A DNA stretch of 64,000 nt from assembly GCA_030760725.1 (NCBI GenBank), contig JASWHV010000008.1, positions 35,374,720-35,438,719 of the forward strand. Reading direction: 5' to 3'. The notes beneath the pieces are model-generated. The model saw only the letters and a program-made list of their open reading frames with translations, did not search any database and was not told where the DNA came from. This document shows, in pieces, positions 47,088-59,261 of this stretch. Position 1 is the first letter of the stretch; each line of letters begins with the position of its first letter. The stretch is from Neostapfia colusana (taxonomy: Eukaryota; Streptophyta; Magnoliopsida; Poales; Poaceae). The translations under genes and the position numbers were made by a program.

Positions 47088-49290
47088 GTCTGAGACCCGT
47101 CTAGCTCTCCTTGGGGAGGTCCGGGACTCGAGGCCCCCAGGCCCCCGGGTCTGGAACTGCATTCTGGGAGCTCGGACCTGGATATGCATAGATCATCAGG
47201 TCCACCTGCTTGGGACCTCATTACTTCCCTATCCCAAGGATTTCCTGCAGTGTCTGAGCCCTGTGGTTTTAGACCAACAGCAGCAGGGGCTTCTTCTGGG
47301 ACTTGAGGGCGACAGAGTTCTGGTCGCTCTACGACCAGGACCATGCTGACGACTTTGGTTGTGGCAGCTATGTAGAGGAGCAGTGGCTCACCTTGTTCAG
47401 GGGCCTCACCTGCCTCTTCGGTCTATATGAATGGAACAGACTTGCGTAGAAGCTTGAAGAACAGAAGAGCCCACTCGGGCAGTCTAGAAAACAATCGACT
47501 AAGCGCAGCCAAGCATCCGGTAAGCTTCTGCACATCCTTGATGCGGGCAGGGGGCCGCATAAGTTCTATCGCCTTAATCTTCTCTGGGTTAGCTTCAATC
47601 CCTCGGTGTGAGACCAAGAAACCGAGCAGCTTATCTGCAGAGACCTCGAAGACACATTTGCCTAGGTTCAACTTCGTGCGTGTGGAACACAGCCTGTCGA
47701 AGACTAGAGCTAGGTTGTCGAACATAGATGCTTGCAACTTAACCTTCACTACGATGTCATCGACATAAACCTCGACCAGGTCCCGAATGAGGTTCCCGAA
47801 CGTCTTGTGCATTGCACGCACAAAAGTGGGAAGAGCATTCTTAAGACCATAAGGCATGGACACATAGCAGTATAGACCATCTACTGTGATGAAGGCGGTA
47901 TGTTCTTCATCTTCCCTAGACATAGGTATCTGGTGGAAACCTGAGTATGTGTCTAGGAAACATAGTAGATCATAGTCGGATGTGGAATCGACTATTTGGT
48001 CTATACGGGGGAGAGGGGACTGATCCTTCGGACATGTCTTATTGAGGGTGGTGTAGTCGATGCACATGCGTAGCTTCCTGCCAGCCTTGGGAACGACAAC
48101 AGGGTTGGCCAACCATCATGGATGGTGGACCTGTCGGATGAAGCCAGCATCAAGCAGCTTCTTGATTTCATCATGGATGAAGTTTTGCCGCTCAATGGAT
48201 TGCTTTTGAGGCTTCTGTCGGAGCGGCCGGGTGTCGGGATGGATATTCAATTGGTGCTCAATCACCTCCCTGGGGATCCCGAGCATTTCCGAGGTTTCCA
48301 GGCAAACACATCGACATTAGCCCGGAGGAAGGTGACGAGCGCTTCTCCTATTTGCCTCCCAGGCCCCCGGTGATTCGGGTGGTCTGGGCGACATTAGGGC
48401 CGATTTGGACGACCTTGACTGGAACGTCCTCGCCATCCGAGGGCTGCACAAGGGGTGCAGATGCCACCCCTCGCTGACGCATTCTTGGAGGCGGCTGGCT
48501 TGCTTCAGCATGACCGGAAGCAGCCTCCAGTGCTGCTGCCAGTGCTTGGATCTTTTCCAGCACCGAGACAGCCGCGGCGCGGTCACTGCGGACCTTAAGG
48601 ACGGCACTCGGGGTTGGCATCTTCAGAACTAAGTAGCCGTAGTGGGCTACTGCCATGAACAGGTAAAGAGCTGGTCTGCCGATTATGGTATTGAAGGGGA
48701 GGCTGACCTCCACAACGTCGAAGATGACGCTGTCCATACGGTAGTTCTCAGGCGTCCCGAATGTCACCGGGAGGGAGATGCTACCGCACGGGAAGATTGG
48801 GTCCCGACCTACCCTCGAGAATGGTCTCGAGGGGGTAAGCTGGGACATAGGGATTTGCAGCTTCTTGAAAGTTGCAAGGCTGATAACACTGAGGGCCCCC
48901 CCGGCGCATCAATCAACATCTGGTAGAGCTTCATGTTGGAGATGGTCGGGGCGACAAGAAGGGGCAGCTGCATGGCGCCTGCCATGTTCTCGGGGCAGTC
49001 GGAGGCGTCGAAGCTAATCGGCGTCTCCATCCATTTGCGATGTGGCGCCGGCCCCGGGACAAGGGCGGCCGCTGCCACTGCTCGACAGAGGGTCTTGACG
49101 GCTCGTCTGGACAAGATATTAGAAGAACCCTCGTACATCACACAGAGTGTGCCGGCCGCTTGGCTGCCGGCTTGGCTAGACCTGCCCACTCTGGAGCGGG
49201 GGGTAGCCTCGTCGTCTCTCGCCTGGAGACGATGGTGAGCTGGGCGCGAAGGCTCGCCATGAGAGGTGATGTTCACCATGGTCGCGTGGA
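47088..49290 (-). pseudogene. pol: Element G gag remnant, protease, RT and partial RNase H
   Basis: A short N-terminal piece (about 49090-49290) leads into MYEGSSNILSRR and then the protease region (SFDASDCPENMAG, then MLIDAPGGPSVLS). Most of gag is deleted, since this begins only about 40 bp after the LTR. The protease site normally reads IDGG in relatives; here DAPGG. RT (48112-47423) keeps YVDD and LGF. RNase H starts with LLLYIAATTKVV near 47360 but lacks the segment before it and loses homology near 47090. At least one frameshift (48110-48350) and one stop (near 47423) break it. Confidence 0.85.
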
Positions 49291-49298
49291 GAGCGCGG

Positions 49299-49325
49299 GA
49301 AGCTCCCCCTTCCTGGTGCACCAAA
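49299..49325 (-). promoter_or_regulatory. Probable primer binding site of element G
   Basis: Minus-strand TTTGGTGCACCAGGAAGGGG directly after the LTR end. The position is right for a primer site; I recognise this type from grass Tat elements but cannot name the tRNA with certainty. Confidence 0.6.
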
Positions 49326-49590
49326 TGTCGGAGTGTGAGCTGCGACACTACTCCTCCCGGCCTGCTCGGAAGCAGCCCGCGAGGTTCTTTTTTTCGGAGG
49401 GGGCTTGGCGCCCTACGCGACCTGGGCTCGAGAAAGCGGATGAACATAGAGATTTACGTGGTTTGGGCCGCCGGAGCGTAATACCCTACGTCCACAGAGT
49501 GCTTGTTCTATTGCTTGAGCGTGTGTGCTTGTGCGTTGTTGGATCTGGAGTGCGAAATCACGGAACCCTCTGCAGGGTGGTCACACCAGT

Positions 49591-49600
49591 CCTTTTATAG
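49591..49600 (-). promoter_or_regulatory. TATA box of element G LTR
   Basis: CTATAAAAGG on the minus strand. Element F has the identical decamer at 58538-58547, so it is the likely LTR core promoter. Confidence 0.78.
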
Positions 49601-50019
49601 TTCATGGCCGGGTGGTTACAATGAGGCTTGGGGCCTGACAGGTGGCCCCAGAGCTAAGTGAATCCTATACACGACCTAGGGCTTCGTCCTCTGAGTAGAG
49701 CGTCCGGCAGGAGAGTGAAGTCCAGCCGTCTGGCGTGCTGAGCACCCCTGACCGCGTGTTAGGTGATGATGAAGACACTGTCCTATCGGCGCGTCTTGTC
49801 ACCCTGCTTGGGCGGCTTAGTGCCGTTGGGTGGCACTGTACTACTACCACGCCTTGTCATCTTGTATTGCCACCGTAATGGTAAACGGGCAAGGGATGGA
49901 GGCGTGTGCAGTGCGCCATGCTTCTAGGGAAGGCGCGAGCCTTGAATGCGAAACCTGACAGCGCACTTCCTTCTTGACTTCGTCGACCCACGGCCCACGA
50001 TGGATCGTGGGGCACGTAG

Positions 50020-50320
50020 CCCAGGGCACATGTCTGCACCGGAGCTGTCCTCGGCAGGGAGACGGCTCGGAGCCGGGGGACACATGGCAGCCCCGGACCT
50101 CACCTCAGTGGGGAGGCTCAGGCCGGAGCCCAGGGCACGTGTCTGCACCGGAGCTGTCCTCAGCGGGGAGTCGGCTCAGAGCCTAGGGACACGTGTCAGC
50201 ATAGGACCTCACATCAGTGGGGAGGCTTGGACCGGAGCCCAAGGCACGTGTCAGCTCCGGAGCTCATGCGCACGTGGCAGCCCCAGGGTTGACCATTGGG
50301 CCAAGGGCACGTGGCTTACG
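50020..50320 (-). repeat. G-box repeat array in U3 of element G
   Basis: About seven units, each with CACGTG or CACATG (near 50029, 50081, 50138, 50190, 50246, 50270, 50309) alternating with GGAGCTGTCCTC or related sequence. Spacing is 25-60 bp. Confidence 0.8.
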
Positions 50321-50404
50321 CTGGGGCCCGCCTCAGCGGGGAGGCGGGGCCCAGGCTGTCTTTTGCCCACTACGTTGGGGTACCCAGTCTTCAGGATACC
50401 GACA

Positions 50405-50466
50405 ATAACAGTTTCATGCAGATGTTGATTACATTTCATGATTACAATTAAAAAATGAATATTTTG
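50405..50466. other. Short unassigned AT-rich spacer
   Basis: About 60 bp between the LTRs of G and H. ATAAC at 50405-50409 is a candidate right target duplication of G; its partner is lost with G's 3' end. Nothing else is visible. Confidence 0.4.
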
Positions 50467-51377
50467 TGTTGACACTCAACTAAGGATAAAAACACTTGTC
50501 TACAGGAAAACGGGTTGCTTGAATCTATAATAGATGTCAGGTGTGCATTCACATTTTCACAGGCTTCTAAACCAATTCAAGTTGATCCTTATAATACCTA
50601 TCTAAAGTCAATGGTATACCCTGTATATATTTAGACTGCATCTTATTTTATTCTCAGTAAGATAGAAAACTCTACATGTTGTTCTAATCTTGAATTGAAT
50701 TATAGAGGTGTTGGTGGGTTTCGGTGATAGGTTTCAAAACTTAGATGAAACTCTCGGTTTCTCGAGGTAAACAGAGAAGTTATCTCGCTTTTGTGGAGAT
50801 GACCAGATGCTTTCCTCGACAAAGAACCAAAGATCTGCAAACTATCTAATAACTATGGAAACTAAGTGTAGATATGAAAAAGTAATCTGGAATTGTTTAG
50901 ATAAGGTCTGGTGTTTACATCTCGGCAGATGGCTATCTTTATATAGCCCGATACAACTTGAAGATCTTAGCTATTCTCGACTATTCTTTATATCTAATTT
51001 AGACTCTATCTAATTTTATCTCTGACACCTTCTAGAATCTATCTTTACAATGACACGAATAAACATTAAGTAATACATTATTTGATTTTGGCCTGAAACT
51101 TCCTAAGTTTTTTCCTCGGCCACAGTATCTTGCGGTTTAGCACTTTTATCTTGCGGCCGCGAGGTAAATTTTGTTTCCCGGTGATCCTTTCACCCGAGCG
51201 CCCATATTTTGTATTTCCCAGGTAAAACTGTTTCCCGCAAGGTGAACTTAAGGTTCTGGTTAACTTTTTTTCTTAGTCGCCCACACCTTAGATTTTCAAG
51301 ATAAAATGGCTTTCCGAGCCTCGTTTTTCAGCGTTTTTCACCTGCAAAACATATAGCCAATTTGTGTATCCAGCACA
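50467..51377 (-). repeat. Probable 3' LTR of element H
   Basis: Lies between the integrase end of H and element G. On the minus strand it opens TGTGCTGGATAC after a purine tract (AAAAATAGGGGCA, 51378-51390) and may close GAGTGTCAACA at 50467. It is AT-rich and unlike the other LTRs. The left boundary is tentative. Confidence 0.6.
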
Positions 51378-51429
51378 TGCCCCTATTTTTAGGCAAACAA
51401 TGTGTGATGAAGCAGCTTTTTAGCCATGA

Positions 51430-53135
51430 TTCATTAAATAAATTGGTTGTTTATCTGGCAATATCTAGATAAATCATCCTTATTGCCATACACTGGGTAA
51501 AATTTCTTCAAGTATCTGCCATTGATAGCTTTACCCAAATTCTCTCCTTGAAATGTTTCTATGAAGTATGCATTTTCTGGAACAATACCCACGACTTTGA
51601 ATGACCCTTCCCAGCTCGGTGACCAATTCCCAAACTTCTTGTCTCTGGTTCCTAAGGGTAAAGTCGTTTTTTACTAAGTCTCCGAGTTGAAACGATTTCT
51701 CCTAATTCTTTTGTTGTAAGCCTTGGCCACTCTAACTTTTTCCTTTTCTATTTCTTTCAAAGCTTCCATTCAGCTTTCAGATACTTCATCTATCTAGTCC
51801 ATTATCAACTCTTGATACTCCTCAGGAGAAAGGTTGTTTTGTTGAGCCACTCTACAAGCTTGCAACTTGATCTCAACTGGTAGATCAGCTTCTTGACCAT
51901 ATACAAGTTCAAAAGCAATAACCTTAGTGGCACTATTTTTGGATATACTGTGAGCCCAAAATGCTTCATTTAAAGTCCCATGCCATCTTCTTGGGTTCTC
52001 CCTTATCTTCTCCTTGATGAGCTTGATCAAAATCTTGTTGCTAGCTTCGTCTTGTCCATTAGTTTGAGCATAATATGGTGAAGAATTCAACAATTTTATC
52101 TTGAAAGATTCGGCAAACTCTCTAAATTGATAAGATAAGAAGGCTCCTCCTTGATCTGTAGTTAGAGTTTGTGGAACGCCAAATCTATGAATGATATGCT
52201 CTAAGAAAAAATCAGTTACCTTGTTGTAGGTATTGTTCTTCAAGGGCACAACTTCTGTCCACTTAGTGAAATAATCAGTAGCAACCAACACAAAACAATG
52301 TTTTTTGGATGATGAAGGATGTATCTCACCAATAAAGTCCAAACCCAATCATCTAAATGGCCATGGCTTTATAATGGGATGCAACATGCTACCGGGGCCA
52401 ACTGGATATCTCCAAATCTTTGGCAAGGTTCACATCCTTTGTAGTACTTGAAACAATCTTGTTGCATGGTTGGCTAATAAAACCCTAGTCTCTTTAGCAT
52501 CCATTTCATCTTATGAGCTAACTAGTGTGTACCACAAAGCCCTTCATGTACCTCATCCATGGCTTCTTTGGATTGTTATTTATTTAGACATTTCAATAGA
52601 AGCCCATCTATGGTTCGGCGATACAATTCATCATTGATCAACGTGTACTTCAAAGCTTGGCGCCGAACCTTTCTATCCCTGCATGTTTTAGGATATTTCA
52701 TACATTCTATCAACACTGGCCTCCAGTCATCTATCACTAACACGTCAAACTTGGCCGAATCATCCTGTTCTACCTTAGCTTCCAAGTTCCTATACAATGT
52801 CGGTCTTGTTATTATGTCAAACCTTCCTCTGTTTACCTCATAGCCTGATGCTTGTTGTGCCAAGACATTTGCTCTCCAGTTTGCTTCTCTAAAGATGTGG
52901 TTGATGCTGAATGTATCTAAAGTTTTTATGATATCCAAGCATCGTTCTTGGTAGTCATTCAAGGTTCCATCAAAGAACTGGCTTTCACCAATGAATTTTT
53001 GAATGACAAGCTTGGAATCACTGAAGACTTCAATATCTTTGGTTCCCATGTCGACCAAGTACTCCAAACCATTCAACAATGCCTCATACTCAGCTTGGTT
53101 GTTGGTACAAGCAAAGTTTATCCGAATAGATAGCT
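51430..53135 (-). pseudogene. pol: Element H extra RNase H and integrase
   Basis: From about 53135: an RNase H of the archaeal-like type found in Tat elements (NNQAEYEALLNGLEYL, then VFSDSKLV and SINHIFREAN). It is followed by DGLLLKCLNK (52576) and a broken finger region (52350-52570, with FYWPTM and YKGCEPCQ in shifted frames). Next is the integrase core (52348-51794) with GLDFIGEIHP, TTDQGGAF and NGQDEASNK, which retain the D-D-E triad. The C-terminal part reads to NGRYLKKFYP near 51450. Stops and frameshifts at about 52350-52575 and 51790 prevent a full product. Confidence 0.85.
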
Positions 53136-54224
53136 CATATATGGTTTTTGTAGGTGAAATACCATGTTGATCGCAACCTGGTTATCATCCTCTCCCGGGA
53201 TGTTTTCCTCTTCTTCTTGGTTCCCGGCTTCTTCCCGAGCTATCGTCTTTTCCTTCCAAGTTTTCTTCGTGATCATTGGTTTTGCTTTGTTGAACCAATT
53301 ATCCCTTTGCTCTTCCTTCTTCTCAGCAAGTTCTAGGGCTCTAAGTCATTGAACTCGTCTCTTTTGGGTCTTGTTGAGCACTGTTGGACACCATTGAGGT
53401 TCTGACTTAGTTCCTGCAGCCACAGCCTTGGTCATGTTTTGCTCTTCGTCTTCTGGTGTCATGTCCCACCTGCTGAGCCTCCTTGGCCTTGTCTTGGTTG
53501 ATATTTTGAGTTGTGGACCTTGTATAGGATCAGCCAACTTCAACACCTTGTCTTTGGGTGCTGGTGTGATGCCCGGGCCAACAATAAACCATCCTTCTGG
53601 AGATATCAACCGAGAACGCTTGATAGGACGCCCTTGATTAGCTCTAGCCTTTGTTACACCCTTCTCCCTTCAGTTTAACAAGTTGGTTTTCACCTTCTAA
53701 GCTCTCAAGAGAAAACTTGTCTTGAATTATGCAAGGTACCGATCCGATCATGAGTAGTTGTTGTCCTGACCAGGCACTCTCCATGGTTTCCGTCCTCCTA
53801 GCGTGTTCCTGGGGCAAAGCACGGGGTACATCATCGTTTGAGCGTATTTGCTTGGGTTTCCAAGCTGTTGCAGTGCTCCCGTGCTCAAACCGTCGTTGCT
53901 CTTGCACCCGTGCCCCTTGAGCCCCTTGGGAAGGCTGTTTATCATGGTAAACTACAGGTTTTCCAGGGTTTCGATAGCTTTCGAATCCGGTTTTTCATAG
54001 ACTGCTCCTGAGACTTTTGTTAGTGTAGGTTGGGGACCTATCATGCTTGTATCCACTGAGTCTTTGGAAAACACTTCTCTCCTGCTTCTTCCTCAAGTAT
54101 TTTCTGATCAAAAACTCAGAAGTTGGCTTAAAAACGGTGGTCTTTCTTGGCTCATTGATCTTCCACACGCCAACTTCAGGGTTTTTTCAGCTTGACCATT
54201 CTTTTCCTAAGATCATCAGACATG
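53136..54224 (-). pseudogene. Element H upstream region, degenerate
   Basis: Fragmentary minus-strand frames (53609-53346, 53907-53644) with a basic, proline-containing stretch (ISTKTRPRRLSRWD) and, near 54090, a RSVFQRLSG-like motif seen in Tat gag-spacer regions. It probably represents a gag or spacer segment joined to RNase H by deletion. Family assignment is uncertain. Confidence 0.45.
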
Positions 54225-54905
54225 ATGAGTAGTTTAGGCCCGATCTTCCGAAAGGTAGGTTGATTGAAGTGGAGATCTCGACGTTAATGATCCGAGGCAC
54301 TCGAGCAGACCCGAATATCCCTGCAATCACTACACCCCTACTCCGTTGGTTATCAACCGTGCTTCACACGCTTGACCTCGCCAAGAAGGCTATCCCTGCA
54401 GGTGCAACCGAGAACATAAGCAAGAACGATGAAGATGCAATCTGAAATTGCAAAATTGGGGTCTCACAAACCGTAGAACGGTGAAATTGTTTAATCTAAG
54501 CAAAACCCATCGAATATGGCTGGCAGCTACAGTATTTAAAGGCTAGGGTTCGGCCAAAGACCCTTAGACGCGTCCCTAATGGACTCATACGGGATACAAG
54601 GCCCAAAAGATCAATACGGTGGTGCAGCACCGGACAGAACTCTAAATTCGACTTGTTTCGAAAATTCACAACGAATCCTACCGAATTTTTATGTGGGACC
54701 AGAACCATTGGAAAGTTTATCTTCTCATCTTTCCATGCGTATGTAGAACATCGAAAACGGAGTCTGTATGCATCCTGGGCGTCCGTTTTAAGATGGACTG
54801 CTCCTGAACTACGAGTTGAACTCGAGTCCAAGTTGGCGACTATTTCTATCAACTTGTGGACGTCCCATCGGGTTCTCCACGTCCCCAAATCCTCCTCCTT
54901 TTACT
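54225..54905 (-). repeat. Probable 3' LTR of element E
   Basis: Follows the end of E's pol on the minus strand. It closes with CTACTCATCA (54225), an ending I associate with this lineage. A candidate purine tract (AAAAGGAGGAGG, about 54888-54899) lies inside the end of pol. A TATA-like AGTATTTAAAGG complement is at 54531-54542. The left edge is plausible; the right edge is approximate because the partner LTR is outside the window. Confidence 0.5.
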
Positions 54906-57900
54906 TGTTGATCATGTCCATGGTTCCTAATAACAATTAAATCATTAAATAGCAATCTATTCTCAAACTCACATGGGTAGGAAGTTAGGAACAAGTTCAC
55001 CTGCTGATTTAGTAACCGTGGTCGTGCTCTTGTGATTGGTCCTTGTATATCAATGTGAGTATCCACTGTTGTGATGTCCTCATCATCCTCCCCCTCTTGA
55101 ATCGGAGTCATCCTCGACTCAAGATCATCTTCTTCTCCCAAGTATGGTCGTAAATCTGAAATGTTAAATGTGGGACTAACCCCAAAATCGGGAGGCAACT
55201 CAAGCTTATATGCATTGTCATTGATCTTTTCAACAATCTTAAAAGGACCAGCAGGTCGTGGCATAAGTTTAGATTTTCTCAAGTGAGGGAATCATTCTTT
55301 TCTCAAATGTAGCCATACCAAGTCCCTGGTTCAAGTTTTACTTCTTTTCTACCTTTACTACCAGAAATTCTATACTTCTCATTCATCCTTTCAATATTTT
55401 TCTTTGTAGTTTCATGCATCTTAAGAATGAATTCAGATCATTGTGTAGCATCCAAATTTATAGTTTCAGAAGGAGGCAAAGATAATAAATTAATAGGAGC
55501 ACGGGGATTGAAATCATACACTACCTGGAATGGGCTTACGTTTGTAGTAGAGTGAACTGACCTGTTGTAAGCAAATTCTATATGTTGTAAACAATCCTCC
55601 CAACCCTTTAAATTTGTTTTTAAAACAGCCGCAACATAGTGGATAGAGTACGATTTACTACCTCAGTTTATCCATCGGTTTGTGGATGACATGTGGTTGA
55701 AAACAGCAGCATGGTTCCCAATTTATACCACAAAGTTCTCTAAAAATGACTTAAATTTTTTGCATCACGATCAGAAATAATGATATTTGGCACACCATGT
55801 AATTGAATAATTTCCGTCATAAACAAATTAGCCATGTGTGAGGCATTATCATTCTTATGACAAGGTATAAAATGTGCCATTTTGGAGAAACGATCAACAA
55901 CCACAAAAATACTATCCCTCCCTCTCTTAGTCCTAGGCAATCCCAAAACAAAATCCATGGAAATATCCTGCCAAGGTACACTAGGAACAGGAAGAGGCAT
56001 ATAAAGACCATGTGGGTTAAGTCGAGACTTAGCTTTATTGCAAGTAGTGCATCGTGACACATAGCGCTCGAAATCACGTCTCATCTTTGGCCAAAAGAAG
56101 TGTGTGGCCAGCACGTCATTAGTTTTCTTCACTCTAAAATGTCCCATCAAACCTCTTCCATGTGCTTCCTGCAAAAGTAATAGGCGAACGGAACTAGCAG
56201 GAACACATAGCTTGTTAGCACGATAGAGGAGGCCCTCCCGTAGTACATATTTATTCCAAGTTCTTCCTTCTCTACAATTTTCAAAAGCATCTTTGAAGTC
56301 CAAATCAGCAGGATATAATCCTTTTATTGTATCCAAACCAAATATTTTATGATCAAGTTGGGATAGCATGGTATAACGTCTAGATAATGCATCTGCAATA
56401 ACATTCTCCTTCCCTTTCTTATGATTAATGATGTATGGAAACGGTTCTTTGAACTCAATCCATTTAGCATGTCATTTGTTCGGATTTGTTTGACACTTAA
56501 GATACTTCAAAGATTCATGATCGGAATGTATGACGAACTCCTTAGACCAAAGGTAATGTTGCCAAGTTTGTAGAACTCGCACTAAGGCATATAATTCCTT
56601 ATCATAAGTAGAATAATTCAGAGAAGGACCACGCAATTTTTTACTAAAGAATGCAACGGGTTTACCTCCTTGTATGAGAACACCTCCAATACCAATGCGG
56701 CTTGCATCACATTCTAGCTCAAATGTATTGTCAAAATCAGGAAGTTGTAGCAATGGTGCTTGTGTAAGCTTTGATTTGAGAACATCAAAAGCTTGTTGCT
56801 GCTGTTCACCCCATCGAAACGGCACTCACTTCTTCGTTAGTTCATGGAGAGGTGCTGCAATGGTGCTGAAATCCCGCACAAAGCGTCGATAAAACCTGCA
56901 AGACCAAGAAAACTGCACACCTGCGTGACGGTCGATGGAGTTGGCCAGCTAGTGATCTCCACAATTTTTGCCTCATCCATCTCAATTCCCTGCGATGAAA
57001 CGACATATCCAAGAAACGAAATTAAATTGGTGCAAAAGACGCACTTTTCGAGGTTACCAAACAAACGTGCATCTCTCAAGACACTGAAAACAACACGCAA
57101 ATGATCAAGATGTTCGTCATATGACTTGTTGTAAATGAGGATATCATCAAAGTAAACCACCACAGATTTTCCAATAAAAGCATGTAAAACCTCGTTCATT
57201 AATCGCATAAAAGTGCTAGGTGCATTATTTAAACCAAAAGGCATGACTAACCACTCATAAAGTCTAAACTTGGTTTTAAATGCAGTTTTCCATTCATCTC
57301 CTAGTGCCATTCTAATTTGGTGGTAACCACTATGCAAGTCAATTTTTATGAAAATAATAGCACCACTCAATTCATCAAGCATGTCATCTAAGCGAGGAAT
57401 AGGATAACGATATCGAATGGTGACGTTATTAATCGCTCTACAATCAACACACATGCGCCAGCTACCATCTTTCTTAGGAACCAAAAGAACAGGAACAGAA
57501 CAAGGGCTAAGGCTTTCATGAATATACCCGTGGTTCAAAAAATCTTGAACTTGTCGCTGTATTTCCCTTGTCTCTTCCGGATTCACCCTGTACGCCGCAC
57601 GATTCGGCAAACTTGCCCCTGGAATCAGGTCGATCTTATGTTCAATGCCCCTCATAGGTGATAATCCAGGGGGTATCTCGGGGGGGGGGGGAACACATCC
57701 ACAAAATCCTACAAAAGGTTAGCAACAGCAGGGGGCAATGCAATGGACACTTCATGAAGTGAAAACATGGCTTCTTTGCATACTAAAGCATAGTACATCC
57801 CCTTGGTATTAAATAAATCAGCAAGGTCAGATTTAGTTTTGAGCAACGAAGGTGATTTTAACTTAATTACTTGCTGTTTTTCAGAGTCTAGTGATTTTGT

Positions 57901-58236
57901 TGTCTTATCATCACGTGTTTTACTTTTCTCCAAATGTACAATTTCAGCAGGAGTCATATGAAGCAAAGTAATTTTCTTTCCTTTATGCATCAGAGTATAT
58001 TTATTAGTTCTACCATGATGAATAGCATCTGTATCAAATTCCCAAGGACGTCCCAACAAAAGAGAACAAGCATCCATAGGTATGACATCAAAATCAGCAA
58101 AATCATGGTAAGAACCAATCGAAAAATGTACTCTCACTGTTTGTGTTACCCTAACCTTACTGCTGTTGTTGAACCACTGAATGTGGTATGGATGAGGGTG
58201 TGCTCTTGTTGTCAACCCAAGTTTCTTTACCACATC
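54809..58236 (-). pseudogene. pol: Element E pol, frameshifted
   Basis: Protease tail (from 58236, DVVKKLG…LLLGRPWEFD, to 57709), RT (57655-56837, intact YFDDILIYNK), RNase H (56825-56472, ECDAS and SDHES), integrase finger and core (56369-55740: MGHFRVKKT, CTTCNKAKS, DISMDFVLG, ISDRDAK), then a decayed stretch. The C-terminus is 55282-54809 (RKSKLMPRPAGPF, SPTFNISDLRPYLGEED, DIQGPITRAR). Reading frames change at about 57690 (near a run of 12 G), 56830 and 55300-55700. A TAA replaces the Gln codon in the HPQTDG-Q-TE motif. The last codons overlap the probable 3' LTR. Confidence 0.9.
58232..58236. repeat. Left target-site duplication of element F (ACATC)
   Basis: ACATC here and at 63568-63572. 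Removing F and one copy rejoins element E in frame within its protease (…LVNTD then VVKKLG…). Confidence 0.95.
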
Positions 58237-58537
58237 TGTCGAAGTGTTCGGTCGACACTTCCCTCGGGCCTGCACTGGGCAGCCCGTGGAGGTTCTTTTT
58301 TTCGGTGGGGCTAGTCACTTGCGGAGAGCTTGAGCGTATGGACAAGTTAGTAAGAGCTTGACACGGCGAGTTTTACGTGGTTCAGGCCGCCGGAGCGTAA
58401 AACCCTACGTCCACGGCGAGCTATGGAGCTCGCTGTATTCCTTGTTGCTCAGAACCGGAGTCCTGAGCTTGAGGATGAGTTACAGCTTGGGTGTGAATGG
58501 CTAGAGTGCGAACCCTTGTTAACGTTGCCTACCCGAG

Positions 58538-58547
58538 CCTTTTATAG
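58538..58547 (-). promoter_or_regulatory. TATA box of element F LTR
   Basis: CTATAAAAGG on the minus strand, identical to element G's at 49591-49600. Confidence 0.78.
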
Positions 58548-58939
58548 TCCAAGACTCGGGTGGCTTACAAGGGGGGCCCGGGACCCGACAGGTGGTCCCG
58601 GGGAGATTGTCTGTTATCTACCGTATCTGCAGTTATGCCGGTAGTTGTCTCTGCCGAAGGCTTCTGAGTCTTCGTCCTGCAGCCCTGCCCATGCCGCATG
58701 CTAGTCGTAGTGGTTGACGGCGGGGGCGGCATGGGATGTCTTGTCGCTGCGTTTATTGGCTGGCAGGCTCTGACACCACGCGCCAGTCTGTGATGCGACT
58801 GGGCGCAACGGCACCTGACAGAGGCGTGCTCCGCGTCTCCGCGTCTTGGGAATACGCGGGCCTTGAATACCTTGTACGGGCAAGGTATCGGGCGTCTTTA
58901 TGCCCGCCGCCTACCGCTCGGGGGCAGGCAACGCTCTTC

Positions 58940-59190
58940 TGCTGGCCACGTGGCGGGCCCGGAGCCCTCCTCAGAGGAGAGGGGAGCCCGGCCCCGCAGG
59001 ACACGTGGAGCCTTCGGACCTCTCCCTGCGGAGGGGGAGGTCCAGCTTCCGTCGGCCACATGGCAAGCCCGGAGCTCTCCTCTGAGAAGAGGGAGGTCCG
59101 GCCTGCTGGACACGCGGCACCCTCGGACCTCTCTGCCGCGGAGGGGGAGGTCCGGCCCCACCGGACGCGTGGCGCCTTCGGAGCTCTCCC
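58940..59190 (-). repeat. G-box-type repeat array in U3 of element F
   Basis: Units with GCCACGTGGC, ACACGTGG, CCACATGG, ACACGCGG and ACGCGTGG, separated by GGAGCTCTCCTCTGAGAAGAG and GGGGGAGGTCCGG blocks at about 55-60 bp periods. Several are variants of the CACGTG core. Confidence 0.78.
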
Positions 59191-59261
59191 TGCGGAGAAG
59201 GGCGAGTTCCTTAGGCATTTTCCCCTGTGCGCGGGGGTACCCCATATCGCGGGTACCGACA

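Larger units (their letters stand above)
47088..50404 (-). mobile_element. Element G: Tat-lineage Ty3 remnant with 5' LTR
   Basis: Minus-strand: 5' LTR 49326-50404, primer site, a short gag-protease remnant, RT and the start of RNase H, then an abrupt end at about 47088 against D's LTR. Motifs such as DCPENMAGA, YVDDIVVK and LLLYIAATT are typical of the Tat lineage of plant Ty3 elements. The 3' half, including integrase and 3' LTR, is missing. Confidence 0.88.
49326..50404 (-). repeat. Element G 5' LTR (1079 bp)
   Basis: Minus-strand start TGTCGGTATCC at 50404, end CACACTCCGACA at 49326. It has a TATA box at 49591-49600 and a CACGTG array in U3. It resembles the F LTR in layout and in the GGGCCGCCGGAGCG-type block near the end. 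Confidence 0.9.
50467..54224 (-). mobile_element. Element H: old AT-rich Tat-lineage Ty3 remnant
   Basis: 3' LTR, integrase, extra RNase H and a poorly conserved N-terminal region on the minus strand, cut at about 54224 by the 3' LTR of element E. The NNQAEYEALL motif and order RNase H then integrase identify a Tat lineage member. Reverse transcriptase is not recognisable, so an internal deletion is likely. Confidence 0.75.
58237..59261 (-). repeat. Element F 3' LTR (1025 bp)
   Basis: Minus-strand start TGTCGGTACCCGCG at 59261, end ACACTTCGACA at 58237. TATA box CTATAAAAGG at 58538-58547; CACGTG/CACATG repeat array about 58940-59190. The end region shares GGCCGCCGGAGCGTAA and CCCTACGTCCAC with element G. 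Confidence 0.92.

Noticed and set aside
52948..53336. Small plus-strand frames with hydrophobic stretch near 53154
   Set aside because: Antisense to the RNase H coding of element H; the hydrophobicity comes from complementing Lys/Glu-rich codons.
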